Positions 7,990 to 15,974 of a stretch of DNA of 35,109 nucleotides are shown here, one piece after another (the stretch's first letter is position 1; every line of letters begins with the position of its first letter). A program made the position numbers and the translations under genes. Location of the stretch: positions 1 through 35,109 of the forward strand of contig JBPCMN010000039.1 in the NCBI GenBank assembly GCA_051002235.1. Reading direction: 5' to 3'. The DNA comes from JBPCMN01 sp013695115. Its GTDB lineage: Bacteria > Actinomycetota > Acidimicrobiia > IMCC26256 > JACDBD01. Under the pieces are notes generated by a model. It saw only the letters and a program-made list of their open reading frames with translations. It had not been told where the DNA came from and did no database searches.

Positions 7990-9023
7990 GGCACCACCCC
8001 CACCGCGCTGAGGCCAGTGGTCTCGGGCAGCCCCAGCAGCAGGTTGGCGCATTGGACCATCTGGCCCGACGCCCCCTTGACCAGGTTGTCGAGGGCGCAG
8101 ATCGCCAGGACCGAACCGGTGCGCCGGTCGAAGCGGACGGTCAGGTGGGCGGCGTTCGACGCCAGCGTGGCCTTCGTGCTCGGCGGTTCGTCGAGGACGG
8201 CCACGAAGGGCTCGCCGGCGTAGAAGCCGCGGTATGCCGCCAGCAACCGCTCGCTGCTGAGCCCGTCCACCGCGGCGCGGGCGTGGCAGGTGGCGAGCGC
8301 GCCGCGGGTCATCGGCACGAGATGGGGGGTGAACAGGATGCTGACGGGCACGTCCGCGACCCGTCCGAGGACCATCTCCATCTCCCCGGTGTGGCGGTGG
8401 GTGAGCAGCCCGTACGGCGACACGTTCTCGTTGGCCTCGGAGAAGAGGCTCGGCGCCGACAGGCCCCGGCCCCGCCCCGACACGCCCGAGACCGCGTCGA
8501 CGACGACTCCGTGTGGCTCCACCAGGTCGTCGGCGAACAGCGGGGCGAGCGCGAGCGCGGCCGCGGTCGGGTAGCAGCCCGGTGCGGCGGCGTGCTCGGC
8601 GTCGGACACCGAGCGACGGAACAGCTCGGGCAGGCCGAACGCGAACCGCTCGACCAGCTCCGGCGCCGCGTGCGGCTCGCCGTACCACTGCTCGTAGTCG
8701 GCCGCGGGCAGGCGGAAGTCGGCCCCCAGGTCGATGATGTGGCCCACCCGGTCGAGGAGCTCGGGGACGACCCGCTGCGACTCGCCGTGCGGCAGCGCCA
8801 GGAACGCCACGTCGACACCCTCGACGTCGGCGGGGTCGTAGGCGGTGTACTCCAGCGCCGGGTACTCGGCCGCCAGCGAGGGGTACAGCGCCGCCACCGA
8901 CGCGCCCGCGTTGGAGTCGGCGGTGACGTGCGCGACCTCGATCTCGGGGTGGACGGCGAGCAGCCGGAGCAGCTCGGCCCCTGTGTAACCTGACGCGCCG
9001 ATCACGGCGGAGCGATACGCCAT
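7986..9023 (-). CDS. argC: N-acetyl-gamma-glutamyl-phosphate reductase
   Basis: NADPH-dependent reduction of N-acetylglutamyl phosphate to the semialdehyde. 345 residues. GASGYTG at 9-15 is the Rossmann loop; AAAPGCYPTAA holds the catalytic Cys at about 150; GVSGRGRGLS follows. It is the first gene of the operon. The ATG at 9021-9023 lies seven bases after a good -10 hexamer (TATAGT at 9031-9036, minus), leaving no room for a leader, so the mRNA probably begins at the start codon. Confidence 0.97.
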   Translation of the reverse strand: MAYRSAVIGASGYTGAELLRLLAVHPEIEVAHVTADSNAGASVAALYPSLAAEYPALEYTAYDPADVEGVDVAFLALPHGESQRVVPELLDRVGHIIDLGADFRLPAADYEQWYGEPHAAPELVERFAFGLPELFRRSVSDAEHAAAPGCYPTAAALALAPLFADDLVEPHGVVVDAVSGVSGRGRGLSAPSLFSEANENVSPYGLLTHRHTGEMEMVLGRVADVPVSILFTPHLVPMTRGALATCHARAAVDGLSSERLLAAYRGFYAGEPFVAVLDEPPSTKATLASNAAHLTVRFDRRTGSVLAICALDNLVKGASGQMVQCANLLLGLPETTGLSAVGVVP

Positions 9024-9043
9024 GCCGAATACTATACAACACC
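9024..9043. promoter_or_regulatory. 20-bp divergent promoter region, argC (minus) and 9044 gene (plus)
   Basis: Minus strand: TATAGT at 9031-9036, 7 bases before the argC ATG. Plus strand: TACTAT at 9030-9035, 8 bases before the GTG at 9044. The two -10 elements overlap within ATACTATAC, so the polymerases should compete. No good -35 is visible on either side. A TGCATA at 9045-9050 and GAATA/TACAA around the -10s faintly resemble ArgR half-sites; I would not call an operator from this. Confidence 0.55.
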
Positions 9044-9466
9044 GTGCATAGCTCTGCGGTGGATCTCCCGTTCGGGGGCGCCGGCACCGGGACCGAGCTG
9101 GGGCCGGTCTCGTTCACCGTCTCCCCGACCGCCAACGAGCGCTACTGGGCCGCCGCCGGCGTCGACCACCCGACATTGCGGGCCGGAGCCCTCTACCCGC
9201 CGATCGCGGCCAACCTGACCATCCTGCTGTTCCAGACGGTCGCCCCCCGGCCGATGATCCAGGCCGCCCAGCGCCTCGTCTGCCACCGGCGAGGCGAAGC
9301 CGGCAGCGAGCTGGCGGTGCGGGGCACGGTGACCGAGCGCTACAAGAAGCGAGGCCGTGAGTACGCGGTCGTGGAGGCGGAGGTCGCACTACGTGACGGC
9401 TCGCCGCTGTGGACCTCGATCGCCACGTTCATCGAAGCCGGCGCGGCAAAGGAGGAAGCAACGTGA
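9044..9466 (+). CDS. MaoC-like / FAS1-type dehydratase N-terminal-domain protein (hot-dog)
   Basis: A 140-residue single hot-dog domain resembling the N-terminal half of MaoC-type (R)-3-hydroxyacyl dehydratases (HadA-like). Visible are ANERYWAAAGVDHP, the aliphatic ALYPPIAANLTILLF, QAAQRLVCHRRGEAGSELAV and a terminal strand LWTSIATFIEAG. Such proteins usually pair with a second hot-dog subunit that brings the catalytic residues; that partner is probably the gene at 9654. The start is GTG at 9044, placed right after a -10 with no leader. Its stop overlaps the next GTG (GTGA), so the three-gene unit is tightly coupled. Substrate unknown; acyl-CoA or acyl-ACP is likely. Confidence 0.75.
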   Translation: MHSSAVDLPFGGAGTGTELGPVSFTVSPTANERYWAAAGVDHPTLRAGALYPPIAANLTILLFQTVAPRPMIQAAQRLVCHRRGEAGSELAVRGTVTERYKKRGREYAVVEAEVALRDGSPLWTSIATFIEAGAAKEEAT

Positions 9467-9657
9467 AGGACGGAACCTGCCCGAAGTGCTCCTCGACCGA
9501 CGTGCGGGTCGCGACGGTCATCAACACCGAGCTGATGCCCTCTGCATACGAGTTCGACACCTACCTGTGCACAGCCTGCGGGTACTTCGAGCACTACGTC
9601 GCCGACCCGGCGAAGCTGGCCGAGGTCGCGCAGGCATGGCCGCCGGCCACCGGATGA
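9463..9657 (+). CDS. Small zinc-ribbon protein
   Basis: 64 residues. Two knuckles, CPKC near the N-terminus and CTAC about 30 residues later, separated by a beta-rich stretch, give a classical zinc ribbon; the tail AKLAEVAQAWPPATG is probably helical. A strong Shine-Dalgarno (GGAGGA at 9451-9456) precedes the GTG at 9463, which overlaps the preceding stop. The next ATG overlaps its own stop (ATGA). Being translationally locked between two hot-dog genes suggests a shared job, for instance an accessory or substrate-presenting subunit, but no function can be assigned. Confidence 0.75.
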   Translation: MKDGTCPKCSSTDVRVATVINTELMPSAYEFDTYLCTACGYFEHYVADPAKLAEVAQAWPPATG

Positions 9658-10043
9658 CACGCGAGGCTCGCCGCGAGCTGCTCCTGACCGCCGACATGCT
9701 GCGGGCCTACTCGCGTCGGGGCAACTACCACTCGGAGCCCGACGAAGCCCGCCGCCTCGGGCTCCCCGGGCTGGTGGCCCAGGGGCTCCAGGTCGCGGGT
9801 CCGGCCTACGGAATGCTGCTCGACGAATGGGGTGAGGAGTTCGTCGCCCACGGCCAGCTCGACCTGAAGTTCGTCGGTATGGTGCTCGACGGCCAGACCG
9901 TCGACGCGGGCGTCACGATCGCCGGAGATGAGGCGACACTCGAGGTGACGAACCGAGACACGGGTCAGGCGGCCGCCGTGGGCACAGCCCGCCGCTCCGC
10001 CGTCAGCGACTCTGGAGCTCGGGGAGCACGTCCTCGACCATGA
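9654..10043 (+). CDS. MaoC-like hot-dog dehydratase subunit
   Basis: 129 residues from an ATG overlapping the preceding stop; an earlier in-frame ATG six codons upstream is less likely. The stretch GNYHSEPDEARRLGLPGLVAQG matches the hydratase-2 region: His followed by five residues and Ala, then the GLPGLVAQG turn. The Asp that normally stands just before this (G-D-x-N-P-x-H) is not present here, so catalysis may differ or need the partner at 9044. The last 14 codons overlap the 3' end of the convergent LLM gene (10003-10043), and the Arg/Pro-rich tail looks like read-out of that overlap rather than conserved protein. Confidence 0.72.
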   Translation: MTREARRELLLTADMLRAYSRRGNYHSEPDEARRLGLPGLVAQGLQVAGPAYGMLLDEWGEEFVAHGQLDLKFVGMVLDGQTVDAGVTIAGDEATLEVTNRDTGQAAAVGTARRSAVSDSGARGARPRP

Positions 10044-11028
10044 GCCGCCCTGACCGGCGGCGCTCCTCGCGATCGGCGTCGATCGAGGGGCCGATGATCA
10101 CGAATCGCTCCACCCCGGCCTCGCGGAGCTCGCCGAGCCGCTCGAGACAGTGCGCCGGCTCCCCCAGGATGGCGAAGCGCCGGGCGAAGTCGCCGTCGAT
10201 CACCGCGGCGTGACGGGCCCGACCCATGGTGTGGTGGGGCCGGTCGTACTCGGCGTGGAGCCGCTCGAAGACCTCCCGGTCCTCGGGTCGCTGGCCCTCG
10301 CCCGTGCTCCCGGCCATGCCCGAGAAGTGGGCAACGGTGGCGACCGTCCCCCGTGACAGCTCGACCGCGGTGGCCGCGTCCGGGTGCGGCACGACGTTCA
10401 CGAACGCGCCGAAGGCGATGCCGTCCGGGTCGAGACCGGCCTCCGCCCGAGCGTCGCGGGCGATCCCGATCCCCCACCCGATGCGCTCCGCGTCGGCCCC
10501 CACCGCGAACGTGATCCGATCGGCGTGGCGGGCGGCACTCGCGATCACCTTGGGGCCGGTGGCGGCTACGTCGAGCGGCACCTTCGGCTGGGCGGCGCGG
10601 CCGAGCCAGTGCAGCCGGCTCGGCTTCCCGTCGATGTCGATCTCCTCACCCCGCAGGTAGCCGGCGAGTTGCTCGAGGTAGCGATCGAACACCGCGACCG
10701 ACGCGGGCTCCTGCCCGATCTGGAACAGCGCCGAGTCGCCTCGCCCGATTCCGAGAACCGCCCGGCCGCCCGAGTACTCCTGCACGCTCGCGATCGCACT
10801 CGCCGTTGCCGCGGGGTGACGCGTCACCGGGTTCGTCACACCGGTGGCGAGGCCGATCCGCTCCGTCGCCTTCCCCATCATCGCCAGCCCGACGTACGGG
10901 TCGCCGGTGAGGTTCTGCGAGTCGACCACGACGACGCCGTCCCACCCGGCGGCCTCGGCCCGCTGCGCGAACGCTTCGGCGATGGCCGGCTCGGGCACGG
11001 CCTGCGTCCAGACCTCGGTGCGCGCCAC
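10003..11028 (-). CDS. LLM-class flavin/F420-dependent oxidoreductase
   Basis: 341 residues, luciferase-like (beta/alpha)8 barrel. The N-terminal EAAGWDGVVVVDSQNLTGDPYVGLAMMGKATERIGLATGV segment (about residues 26-66), HPAATASAIASVQEYSGGRAVLGIGRGDSAL and the later GEPAHCLERLGELREAGVERFVI are typical of the F420-dependent branch related to methylenetetrahydromethanopterin reductase. Actinobacteria carry many such enzymes and the substrate cannot be read from sequence. The GTG start at 11026-11028 lies six bases after a TAGGGT -10, so it appears leaderless. It ends convergently, overlapping the hot-dog gene by 41 bases. Confidence 0.85.
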   Translation of the reverse strand: MARTEVWTQAVPEPAIAEAFAQRAEAAGWDGVVVVDSQNLTGDPYVGLAMMGKATERIGLATGVTNPVTRHPAATASAIASVQEYSGGRAVLGIGRGDSALFQIGQEPASVAVFDRYLEQLAGYLRGEEIDIDGKPSRLHWLGRAAQPKVPLDVAATGPKVIASAARHADRITFAVGADAERIGWGIGIARDARAEAGLDPDGIAFGAFVNVVPHPDAATAVELSRGTVATVAHFSGMAGSTGEGQRPEDREVFERLHAEYDRPHHTMGRARHAAVIDGDFARRFAILGEPAHCLERLGELREAGVERFVIIGPSIDADREERRRSGRLMVEDVLPELQSR

Positions 11029-11050
11029 GGCGGGACCCTAGTATCGGTTC
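11029..11050. promoter_or_regulatory. 22-bp divergent promoter region between LLM gene and amidohydrolase
   Basis: Minus: TAGGGT (11035-11040) then six bases then the GTG of the LLM gene. Plus: TAGTAT (11039-11044) then six bases then the GTG at 11051. The two TANNNT elements overlap by two bases and each is at the distance expected if transcription starts on the start codon. No Shine-Dalgarno fits on either side. No clear -35. Confidence 0.55.
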
Positions 11051-12148
11051 GTGACGATCATCTCGGCCGACTCGCACATCACCGAACCGGCCGACACCTA
11101 CATCGATCGGATCGACCCCAAGTTCCGTGATCGCGCGCCCTATCTCGCGCACGACGACAAGGCCGGCGACATCTTCATGATCCCCGGCATGAAGACCCCG
11201 GTCCCGATGGGCCTGGTGGCGGCGGCGGGCAAGCCCGCCGAGGAGATCACCCTGTTCGGAGTGAAGTGGGAGGAGCTGCACCGCGGCGGCTGGGATCCAG
11301 AGGCCCGCATCGGCGACCAGGATCGCGACGGCGTCGACGGCGAGATCATCTACCCGACCGTCGGCATGGTCCTCTGCAACCACCAGGACCTCGACTACAA
11401 GCACGCCTGCATGGACGCCTACAACCTCTGGATCGCCGAGTACTGCTCGGCGCACCCCGATCGCCTCTTCGGGATCGGCCAGACCGCGATGGCCACGCCC
11501 GAGGACGGGGTTGCCGATCTCCAGCACATCAAGGAACTCGGGCTCAAGGGCGTGATGATGCCGGGCGTCCCCGGGACCGACGACTACGACAGCGAGATCT
11601 ACGACCCGGTCTACGAGGTCGCCATCGACCTGGGCCTCCCCCTGTCGTTCCACATCCTCACCGGACCGGCCGACCGGCCCCGCGGTCCGAAGCTGAACGG
11701 CTTCCTGACGATCGTGCGCCAGTGCCAGGACGTGATGGGCATGTTCGTCCTCAGCGGGGTGTTCGAGCGCCACCCTCGCCTGAAGGTCGTCTGCGTCGAG
11801 GCCGACGCCGGCTGGGTGCCGCACTACATGTACCGGATGGACCACGCCTACAAGCGCCACCGCAACTGGCTGCCGGCCAGCGCGCTCTCGAAGCTCCCGA
11901 GCGAGTACTTCCGGGAGAACATCTACGTCACCTTCCAGGACGACTGGGTCGCGTTCAAGATGACCGACATGGTCAACGTCGAGCGGCTGATGTGGGCCAA
12001 CGACTTCCCCCACAGCGACGCCACCTGGCCGTGGTCGCAGGAGATGCTGGCCGAGCACACCGCCAACCTGAACCAGTACGAGAAAGACCGCATTCTCCAC
12101 GACAACGTCGCCGAGCTCTACGACCTCCCGACCCGAGTCACCGCGTAG
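11051..12148 (+). CDS. Amidohydrolase-family protein (amidohydrolase 2, ACMSD-like)
   Basis: 365 residues. A TIM-barrel metal enzyme of the group that includes 2-amino-3-carboxymuconate semialdehyde decarboxylase and related decarboxylases or hydrolases. N-terminal ISADSHITEP provides a metal-binding His on strand 1; DGEIIYPTVG, LGLKGVMMPG, LPLSFHILTG (metal His), LKVVCVEADAGWVPHYMYRMDHAY and WANDFPHSDATWPWS (metal Asp and following His) appear in the family's order. The substrate is not predictable. GTG at 11051 sits directly behind a -10, leaderless like its divergent neighbour; shared control with the LLM oxidoreductase is likely. Confidence 0.85.
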   Translation: MTIISADSHITEPADTYIDRIDPKFRDRAPYLAHDDKAGDIFMIPGMKTPVPMGLVAAAGKPAEEITLFGVKWEELHRGGWDPEARIGDQDRDGVDGEIIYPTVGMVLCNHQDLDYKHACMDAYNLWIAEYCSAHPDRLFGIGQTAMATPEDGVADLQHIKELGLKGVMMPGVPGTDDYDSEIYDPVYEVAIDLGLPLSFHILTGPADRPRGPKLNGFLTIVRQCQDVMGMFVLSGVFERHPRLKVVCVEADAGWVPHYMYRMDHAYKRHRNWLPASALSKLPSEYFRENIYVTFQDDWVAFKMTDMVNVERLMWANDFPHSDATWPWSQEMLAEHTANLNQYEKDRILHDNVAELYDLPTRVTA

Positions 12149-12151
12149 CGC

Positions 12152-12553
12152 TCAGGCCGACGCCGCCTCCAGCTGGTGCCGGAGCTTCGGCGGGATCGGC
12201 GCGCTGTCGTGGGTCCCGGGGGTCACGCTCACGTACGTGATCGTCCCGACGCAGACCGGGCGGTCCTCGACCGTGGCGGTGTAGCGCAGGTCGAGCGAGG
12301 AGTTCCCGAGGCGGGACGGAACGACCTCGACCTCGACGTGCTCGTCGAAGCCCGCCGGCCCCTGCCATTCGATCGTGGCCTTCACCACCATGAGGTCGAA
12401 GTCGCGGAAGAACGCGGTCGCGGGCGGGAAGCCCATGTCCTCGAAGAACCGGGTGCACGCCTCGTCGAAGTACGTGAGCCAGTGGGCGTTGAAGACGACG
12501 CCCTGGGCGTCGATCTCGGCGTAGCGGGGGCGGAGACGATGAATGAACGGCAC
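12152..12553 (-). CDS. Acyl-CoA thioesterase, YbgC / 4-hydroxybenzoyl-CoA thioesterase-like
   Basis: 133-residue hot-dog protein. RPRYAEIDAQGVVFNAHWLTYFDEACTRFFEDMGF is the family N-terminus, with the catalytic Asp in EIDAQGVVFN (about residue 15). A later VGTITYVSV strand and a short C-terminal helix complete the fold. It likely hydrolyses short- or medium-chain or aromatic acyl-CoA. It starts two bases after the pheT stop, so it is transcribed with pheST, and its stop is three bases from the convergent amidohydrolase stop. No terminator is visible between the two converging genes. Confidence 0.85.
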   Translation of the reverse strand: MPFIHRLRPRYAEIDAQGVVFNAHWLTYFDEACTRFFEDMGFPPATAFFRDFDLMVVKATIEWQGPAGFDEHVEVEVVPSRLGNSSLDLRYTATVEDRPVCVGTITYVSVTPGTHDSAPIPPKLRHQLEAASA

Positions 12554-12555
12554 CG

Positions 12556-14940
12556 CTAGCCCCGCAACTTGGCGGCGTGTGCCTTGGTGACCGCGTCGAT
12601 GCCGCGCTGCCGCAGGCCCCCGACCTCGTCGTCGGTGAGGGTGCGGTCGGGCGCCCGGAAGCGGAGCGCGTAGGCGAGGCTCTTGCGTCCCGGTCCGAGC
12701 GCGTCGGAGTGGAACACGTCGAACAGCCGCGCCTCCTCCAGCAGCTCACCGCCGGCTTCGCGGAGCGTGGCGGCGACGTTGCCCGCGGGCACGTCTTCAG
12801 CGACGACGAACGCGAGGTCGATGTTCGACGGGGGGTAGGGCGAGGGCGGACGGAAGGTCCGGTCACGGCGGGTGGATGCCAGCAAGCGGTCGAGGTCGAG
12901 CTCGAGCGCGACGACCGGTGCGACCAGCTCGAGCGCCGTGAGCACTCCCCCGTCGACCTCGCCGACCGCGCCCACCTGCACGCCGTCGACGACGACGGCC
13001 GCGCCGCGCCCGGGCTGGAAGCCGGCGTACTCGGCCGGCTCCACCCGGCCGTCGGCGATCTCCAGTCCGTCGAGCAGCTGCTGCAGCACGTCGACCGAGT
13101 CGTGGCCGTCCACCGCCCGGTCCGGCTCGACCGGGCTTCGGCGCACGATTCCCGCGATCGCCACCGCCAGGTGATACGGCTCGTCGGGCAGCAGCTCCTG
13201 CTTTCTCGGCGCGAGGAACACGCGGCCGAGCTCGAACAACCCCACGTCGACCAGCCCCCGGGCCTGGTTTCGCGCGACCGCCCGCAGGAGCCCGGGCAGG
13301 ACCCGGGTGCGGAGCACCGACTCCTCCGCCCGCAGCGGATTGGCCGCTTCGACCAACCGATCCAACGGCGCGCCGGCGCGATCGAGATCTACCGGTGAGA
13401 CGAGCGGGACCGTCACCGTCTCGGACAAGCCCGCGCCGACGAGCACGTCGGCGACGGTGCGGCGGTCGCGCTGCGACGGAGTGAGTCCGCCCACCTGCTC
13501 GTCCGGCCGGGCCACGGTGCGACCGATGGCCGAGAAGCCGATCCGGCGGGCGACCTCCTCGACGAGGTCGATCTCGCGCTCGAGGTCGGGTCGGAACGTG
13601 GGCGGGCGGGCGGTGATGCCGTCTCCCGACCCCTCGACCTCGATCCCGAGGGGCCGGAGCGCTTCAAGGATCTCGCCGTCGGTCAGGCCCGTCCCGAGGA
13701 CGCCGTTCACCTTGCTCGTCCGGACCCGAATGCGGCGAGGCTCGACCGGGCCGGGGTACTCGTCAACCACCTCGGGCGAGACCCGCGCCCCGGCGACGTC
13801 CGCCAGCAGCTCCATGGCCCGCTCGGCGTGCTCGGCGACGCCGTTGGGGTCGATGCCCCGCTCGAACCGGGCGCTCGACTCCGACCGGAGCTTGAGTCGC
13901 TTCGAGCTGCGGGCGATCCCCATCGGCTGGAAGTACGCCGCCTCGAGCAGGATCTCGGTCGTCGCGTCCGAGACCTCGGAGGTCCCCGCACCCATGATCC
14001 CGGCGATCGCCTGGGGGGCGCGCCGCGCGTCGCAGATGAGCAGCTCGTCGTTGGTGAGCTCGCGCTCGACCCCGTCGAGCGTGGTGATGCGCTCCCCCGT
14101 GTCCGCCCGGCGCACGATGATGCCGCGCCCGTCGAGGCGCTCGAGGTCGAAGGCGTGGAGAGGCTGGTTGCGCTCGAGCATCACGTAGTTGGTGACGTCG
14201 ACCACGTTGCTGATCGGCCGCATGCCCGCCTTCACGAGCCGCTGCGCCATCCACGGCGGCGACCCGCCCATGGTCACCCGCGCGATCCGGGCCAGGTAGC
14301 GGGGACAGCGGTCGGGCGCCTCGATCACCACGGTGATGTCCGAGGTCACCTCCGGGTGCGCCGGAGCCCGGGGCGTCGGCACGTCGAGAGGCCACCCGAA
14401 GTGGGCCGCCAGCTCGCGGGCCACCCCGACGATGCACATCGCGTCGGGACGGTTGGGGGTGAGGTCGAGCTCGAACACCACGTCGTCGAGCCCCAGTACC
14501 TCGCGCACGTCAGTCCCGGGCGCGACGGTCTCGTCGAGATGGAGGATCCCTTCGTGGGCGTCGCCGAGACCGAGCTCACGGGGCGAGCACAGCATCCCGT
14601 CCGATTCGACGCCGCGGATCTTCTTGCGCTCCAGCCGCATGTCGGGGATCTGGGCGCCTGCGGGCGCCAGCGGCACGACGTCGCCGGCGTTGACGTTGTG
14701 GGCGCCGCACACCACTCGGGTCTGTCCGCTCCCGTAGTCGACGTCGACGAGCGTGAGCCGGTCGGCGTCGGGATGGGCCACGACTTCGAGCACGCGGGCC
14801 GCGACCACGCCCCGGACGTCGCGTCCAGGCTCTTCGACCGCCTCGACCTCCAACCCGAGCTGGTTGAGCGCCGCGACCAGCTGGTCGACCGACGCCTCCG
14901 CGGGGGTGAAGTCGCGGATCCAGGAAAGGGGCGCGCGCAT
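12556..14940 (-). CDS. pheT: Phenylalanyl-tRNA synthetase beta subunit
   Basis: Forms the alpha2beta2 PheRS that charges tRNA-Phe. 794 residues. Domains in order: N-terminal B1 with the EMAP-II-like tRNA-binding module (about 40-150), the B3/B4 editing module (about 210-380), the B5 module, the catalytically inactive synthetase core, and a C-terminal FDX-ACB anticodon-binding domain (from about 700, TFRPPSPYPPSNIDLAFVV onward). The ATG at 14938-14940 gives MRAPLSWIRDF, the family start, and shares its A with the pheS stop (TGATG). Upstream sequence in this frame lies inside pheS. Confidence 0.97.
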   Translation of the reverse strand: MRAPLSWIRDFTPAEASVDQLVAALNQLGLEVEAVEEPGRDVRGVVAARVLEVVAHPDADRLTLVDVDYGSGQTRVVCGAHNVNAGDVVPLAPAGAQIPDMRLERKKIRGVESDGMLCSPRELGLGDAHEGILHLDETVAPGTDVREVLGLDDVVFELDLTPNRPDAMCIVGVARELAAHFGWPLDVPTPRAPAHPEVTSDITVVIEAPDRCPRYLARIARVTMGGSPPWMAQRLVKAGMRPISNVVDVTNYVMLERNQPLHAFDLERLDGRGIIVRRADTGERITTLDGVERELTNDELLICDARRAPQAIAGIMGAGTSEVSDATTEILLEAAYFQPMGIARSSKRLKLRSESSARFERGIDPNGVAEHAERAMELLADVAGARVSPEVVDEYPGPVEPRRIRVRTSKVNGVLGTGLTDGEILEALRPLGIEVEGSGDGITARPPTFRPDLEREIDLVEEVARRIGFSAIGRTVARPDEQVGGLTPSQRDRRTVADVLVGAGLSETVTVPLVSPVDLDRAGAPLDRLVEAANPLRAEESVLRTRVLPGLLRAVARNQARGLVDVGLFELGRVFLAPRKQELLPDEPYHLAVAIAGIVRRSPVEPDRAVDGHDSVDVLQQLLDGLEIADGRVEPAEYAGFQPGRGAAVVVDGVQVGAVGEVDGGVLTALELVAPVVALELDLDRLLASTRRDRTFRPPSPYPPSNIDLAFVVAEDVPAGNVAATLREAGGELLEEARLFDVFHSDALGPGRKSLAYALRFRAPDRTLTDDEVGGLRQRGIDAVTKAHAAKLRG

Positions 14941-15974
14941 CAGTACTGGGCCAGGAAGCGGATGTCGCCGTCGGAGAACGTGCGGATCTCGTCGATCCCG
15001 TAGCGGATCATCGCGATCCGCTCGAGCCCGAACCCGAACGCGAAGCCCTGCCATTCCTCGGGGTCGTAGCCGACCGCGACGAACACGTTCGGGTCGACCA
15101 TCCCGCAGCCACCCAGCTCGATCCAGCCGGACTGCGAGCACACCCGGCACCCCGATCCGTGGCAGAAGATGCAGCTCACCGCCAGCTCGGCGGACGGCTC
15201 GGTGTAGGGGAAGAAATCGGACCGGAAGCGAGTGCGGAGCGACTCGTCGTCGAACAGCTGCTTCACGAAGGTCTCGATCGTGCCGAACAGGTCGGCCAGC
15301 GTGATCCCGCGATCGACCGCCAGACACTCGATCTGGTGGAACACGGGCGAGTGGCGGGCGTCGAGCGTCTCGTTCCGGTACGTGCGACCGGGTGCGACCA
15401 CATAGATGGGGGGCTCGTTCGCCTCCATGGTGCGGATCTGCACCGGCGACGTGTGGGTGCGCAGCACGACCTGCTCGGGCTCACCCAGGCGGACGTAGAG
15501 GGTGTCCTGCATGGAACGTGCCGGATGCGCAGGGGGGATGTTGAGCGCCTCGAAGTTGTGCCAGTCGTCCTCCACTTCGGGGCCCTCGGCGACCCGGTAG
15601 CCGAGCCCGATGAAGATGTCCTCGAGCTCGCGCTGGATCTGGGTCACGAGATGGAGATGCCCGCGGCGGACGCCGTGGCCACCCCCGGTCAGGTCGAGCC
15701 CGCCTCCCCCCGCTCCGGACTCCGGCTCGAGGGCGGCGGCGCGGTCCTCCAGGCTCCGCTCGACGAGCTCCTTGAACTCCGAGACCGCCCGGCCCGCCGT
15801 GGCTCGCTCGGGCGGTTCGAGGTCCTTGATCGCTTCGGTCGCCCGGGCCGCGTACCCGCCCTTGCCGAGGAACTGCCGCCGCAGCTCCTCCAACTCGGCG
15901 GTCGAAGCGGCCCTCGCGATCGCACCGGGGGCGGCGGCACGACCCGGCTCGAGGATCTCCTCGGCCCGGTTCAC
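14940..15974 (-). CDS. pheS: Phenylalanyl-tRNA synthetase alpha subunit
   Basis: Catalytic subunit of PheRS, class II core. 344 residues from a GTG overlapping the rRNA methylase stop (GTGA). An N-terminal coiled-coil arm (ELEELRRQFLGKGG, DLEPPERATAGRAVSEFKELVERSL) precedes the core; VFHQIECLAVD is part of motif 2 and FGFGLERIAMIRYGIDEIR is motif 3. A CIFC...CRVC insertion before GWIELGGCGMV, with four Cys, is common in bacterial PheS. The open frame extends 12 codons further upstream, but the coupled GTG is the better start. Confidence 0.97.
   Translation of the reverse strand: MNRAEEILEPGRAAAPGAIARAASTAELEELRRQFLGKGGYAARATEAIKDLEPPERATAGRAVSEFKELVERSLEDRAAALEPESGAGGGGLDLTGGGHGVRRGHLHLVTQIQRELEDIFIGLGYRVAEGPEVEDDWHNFEALNIPPAHPARSMQDTLYVRLGEPEQVVLRTHTSPVQIRTMEANEPPIYVVAPGRTYRNETLDARHSPVFHQIECLAVDRGITLADLFGTIETFVKQLFDDESLRTRFRSDFFPYTEPSAELAVSCIFCHGSGCRVCSQSGWIELGGCGMVDPNVFVAVGYDPEEWQGFAFGFGLERIAMIRYGIDEIRTFSDGDIRFLAQY

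Noticed and set aside
9030..9050. ArgR operator (ARG box) in front of argC
   Set aside because: Only loose half-site resemblance (GAATA, TGCATA); spacing and symmetry do not fit an ARG box well enough to annotate.
12149..12151. Bidirectional terminator between the converging amidohydrolase and thioesterase genes
   Set aside because: Only three bases separate the stops and no stem with a T-run was found in the adjoining coding ends.
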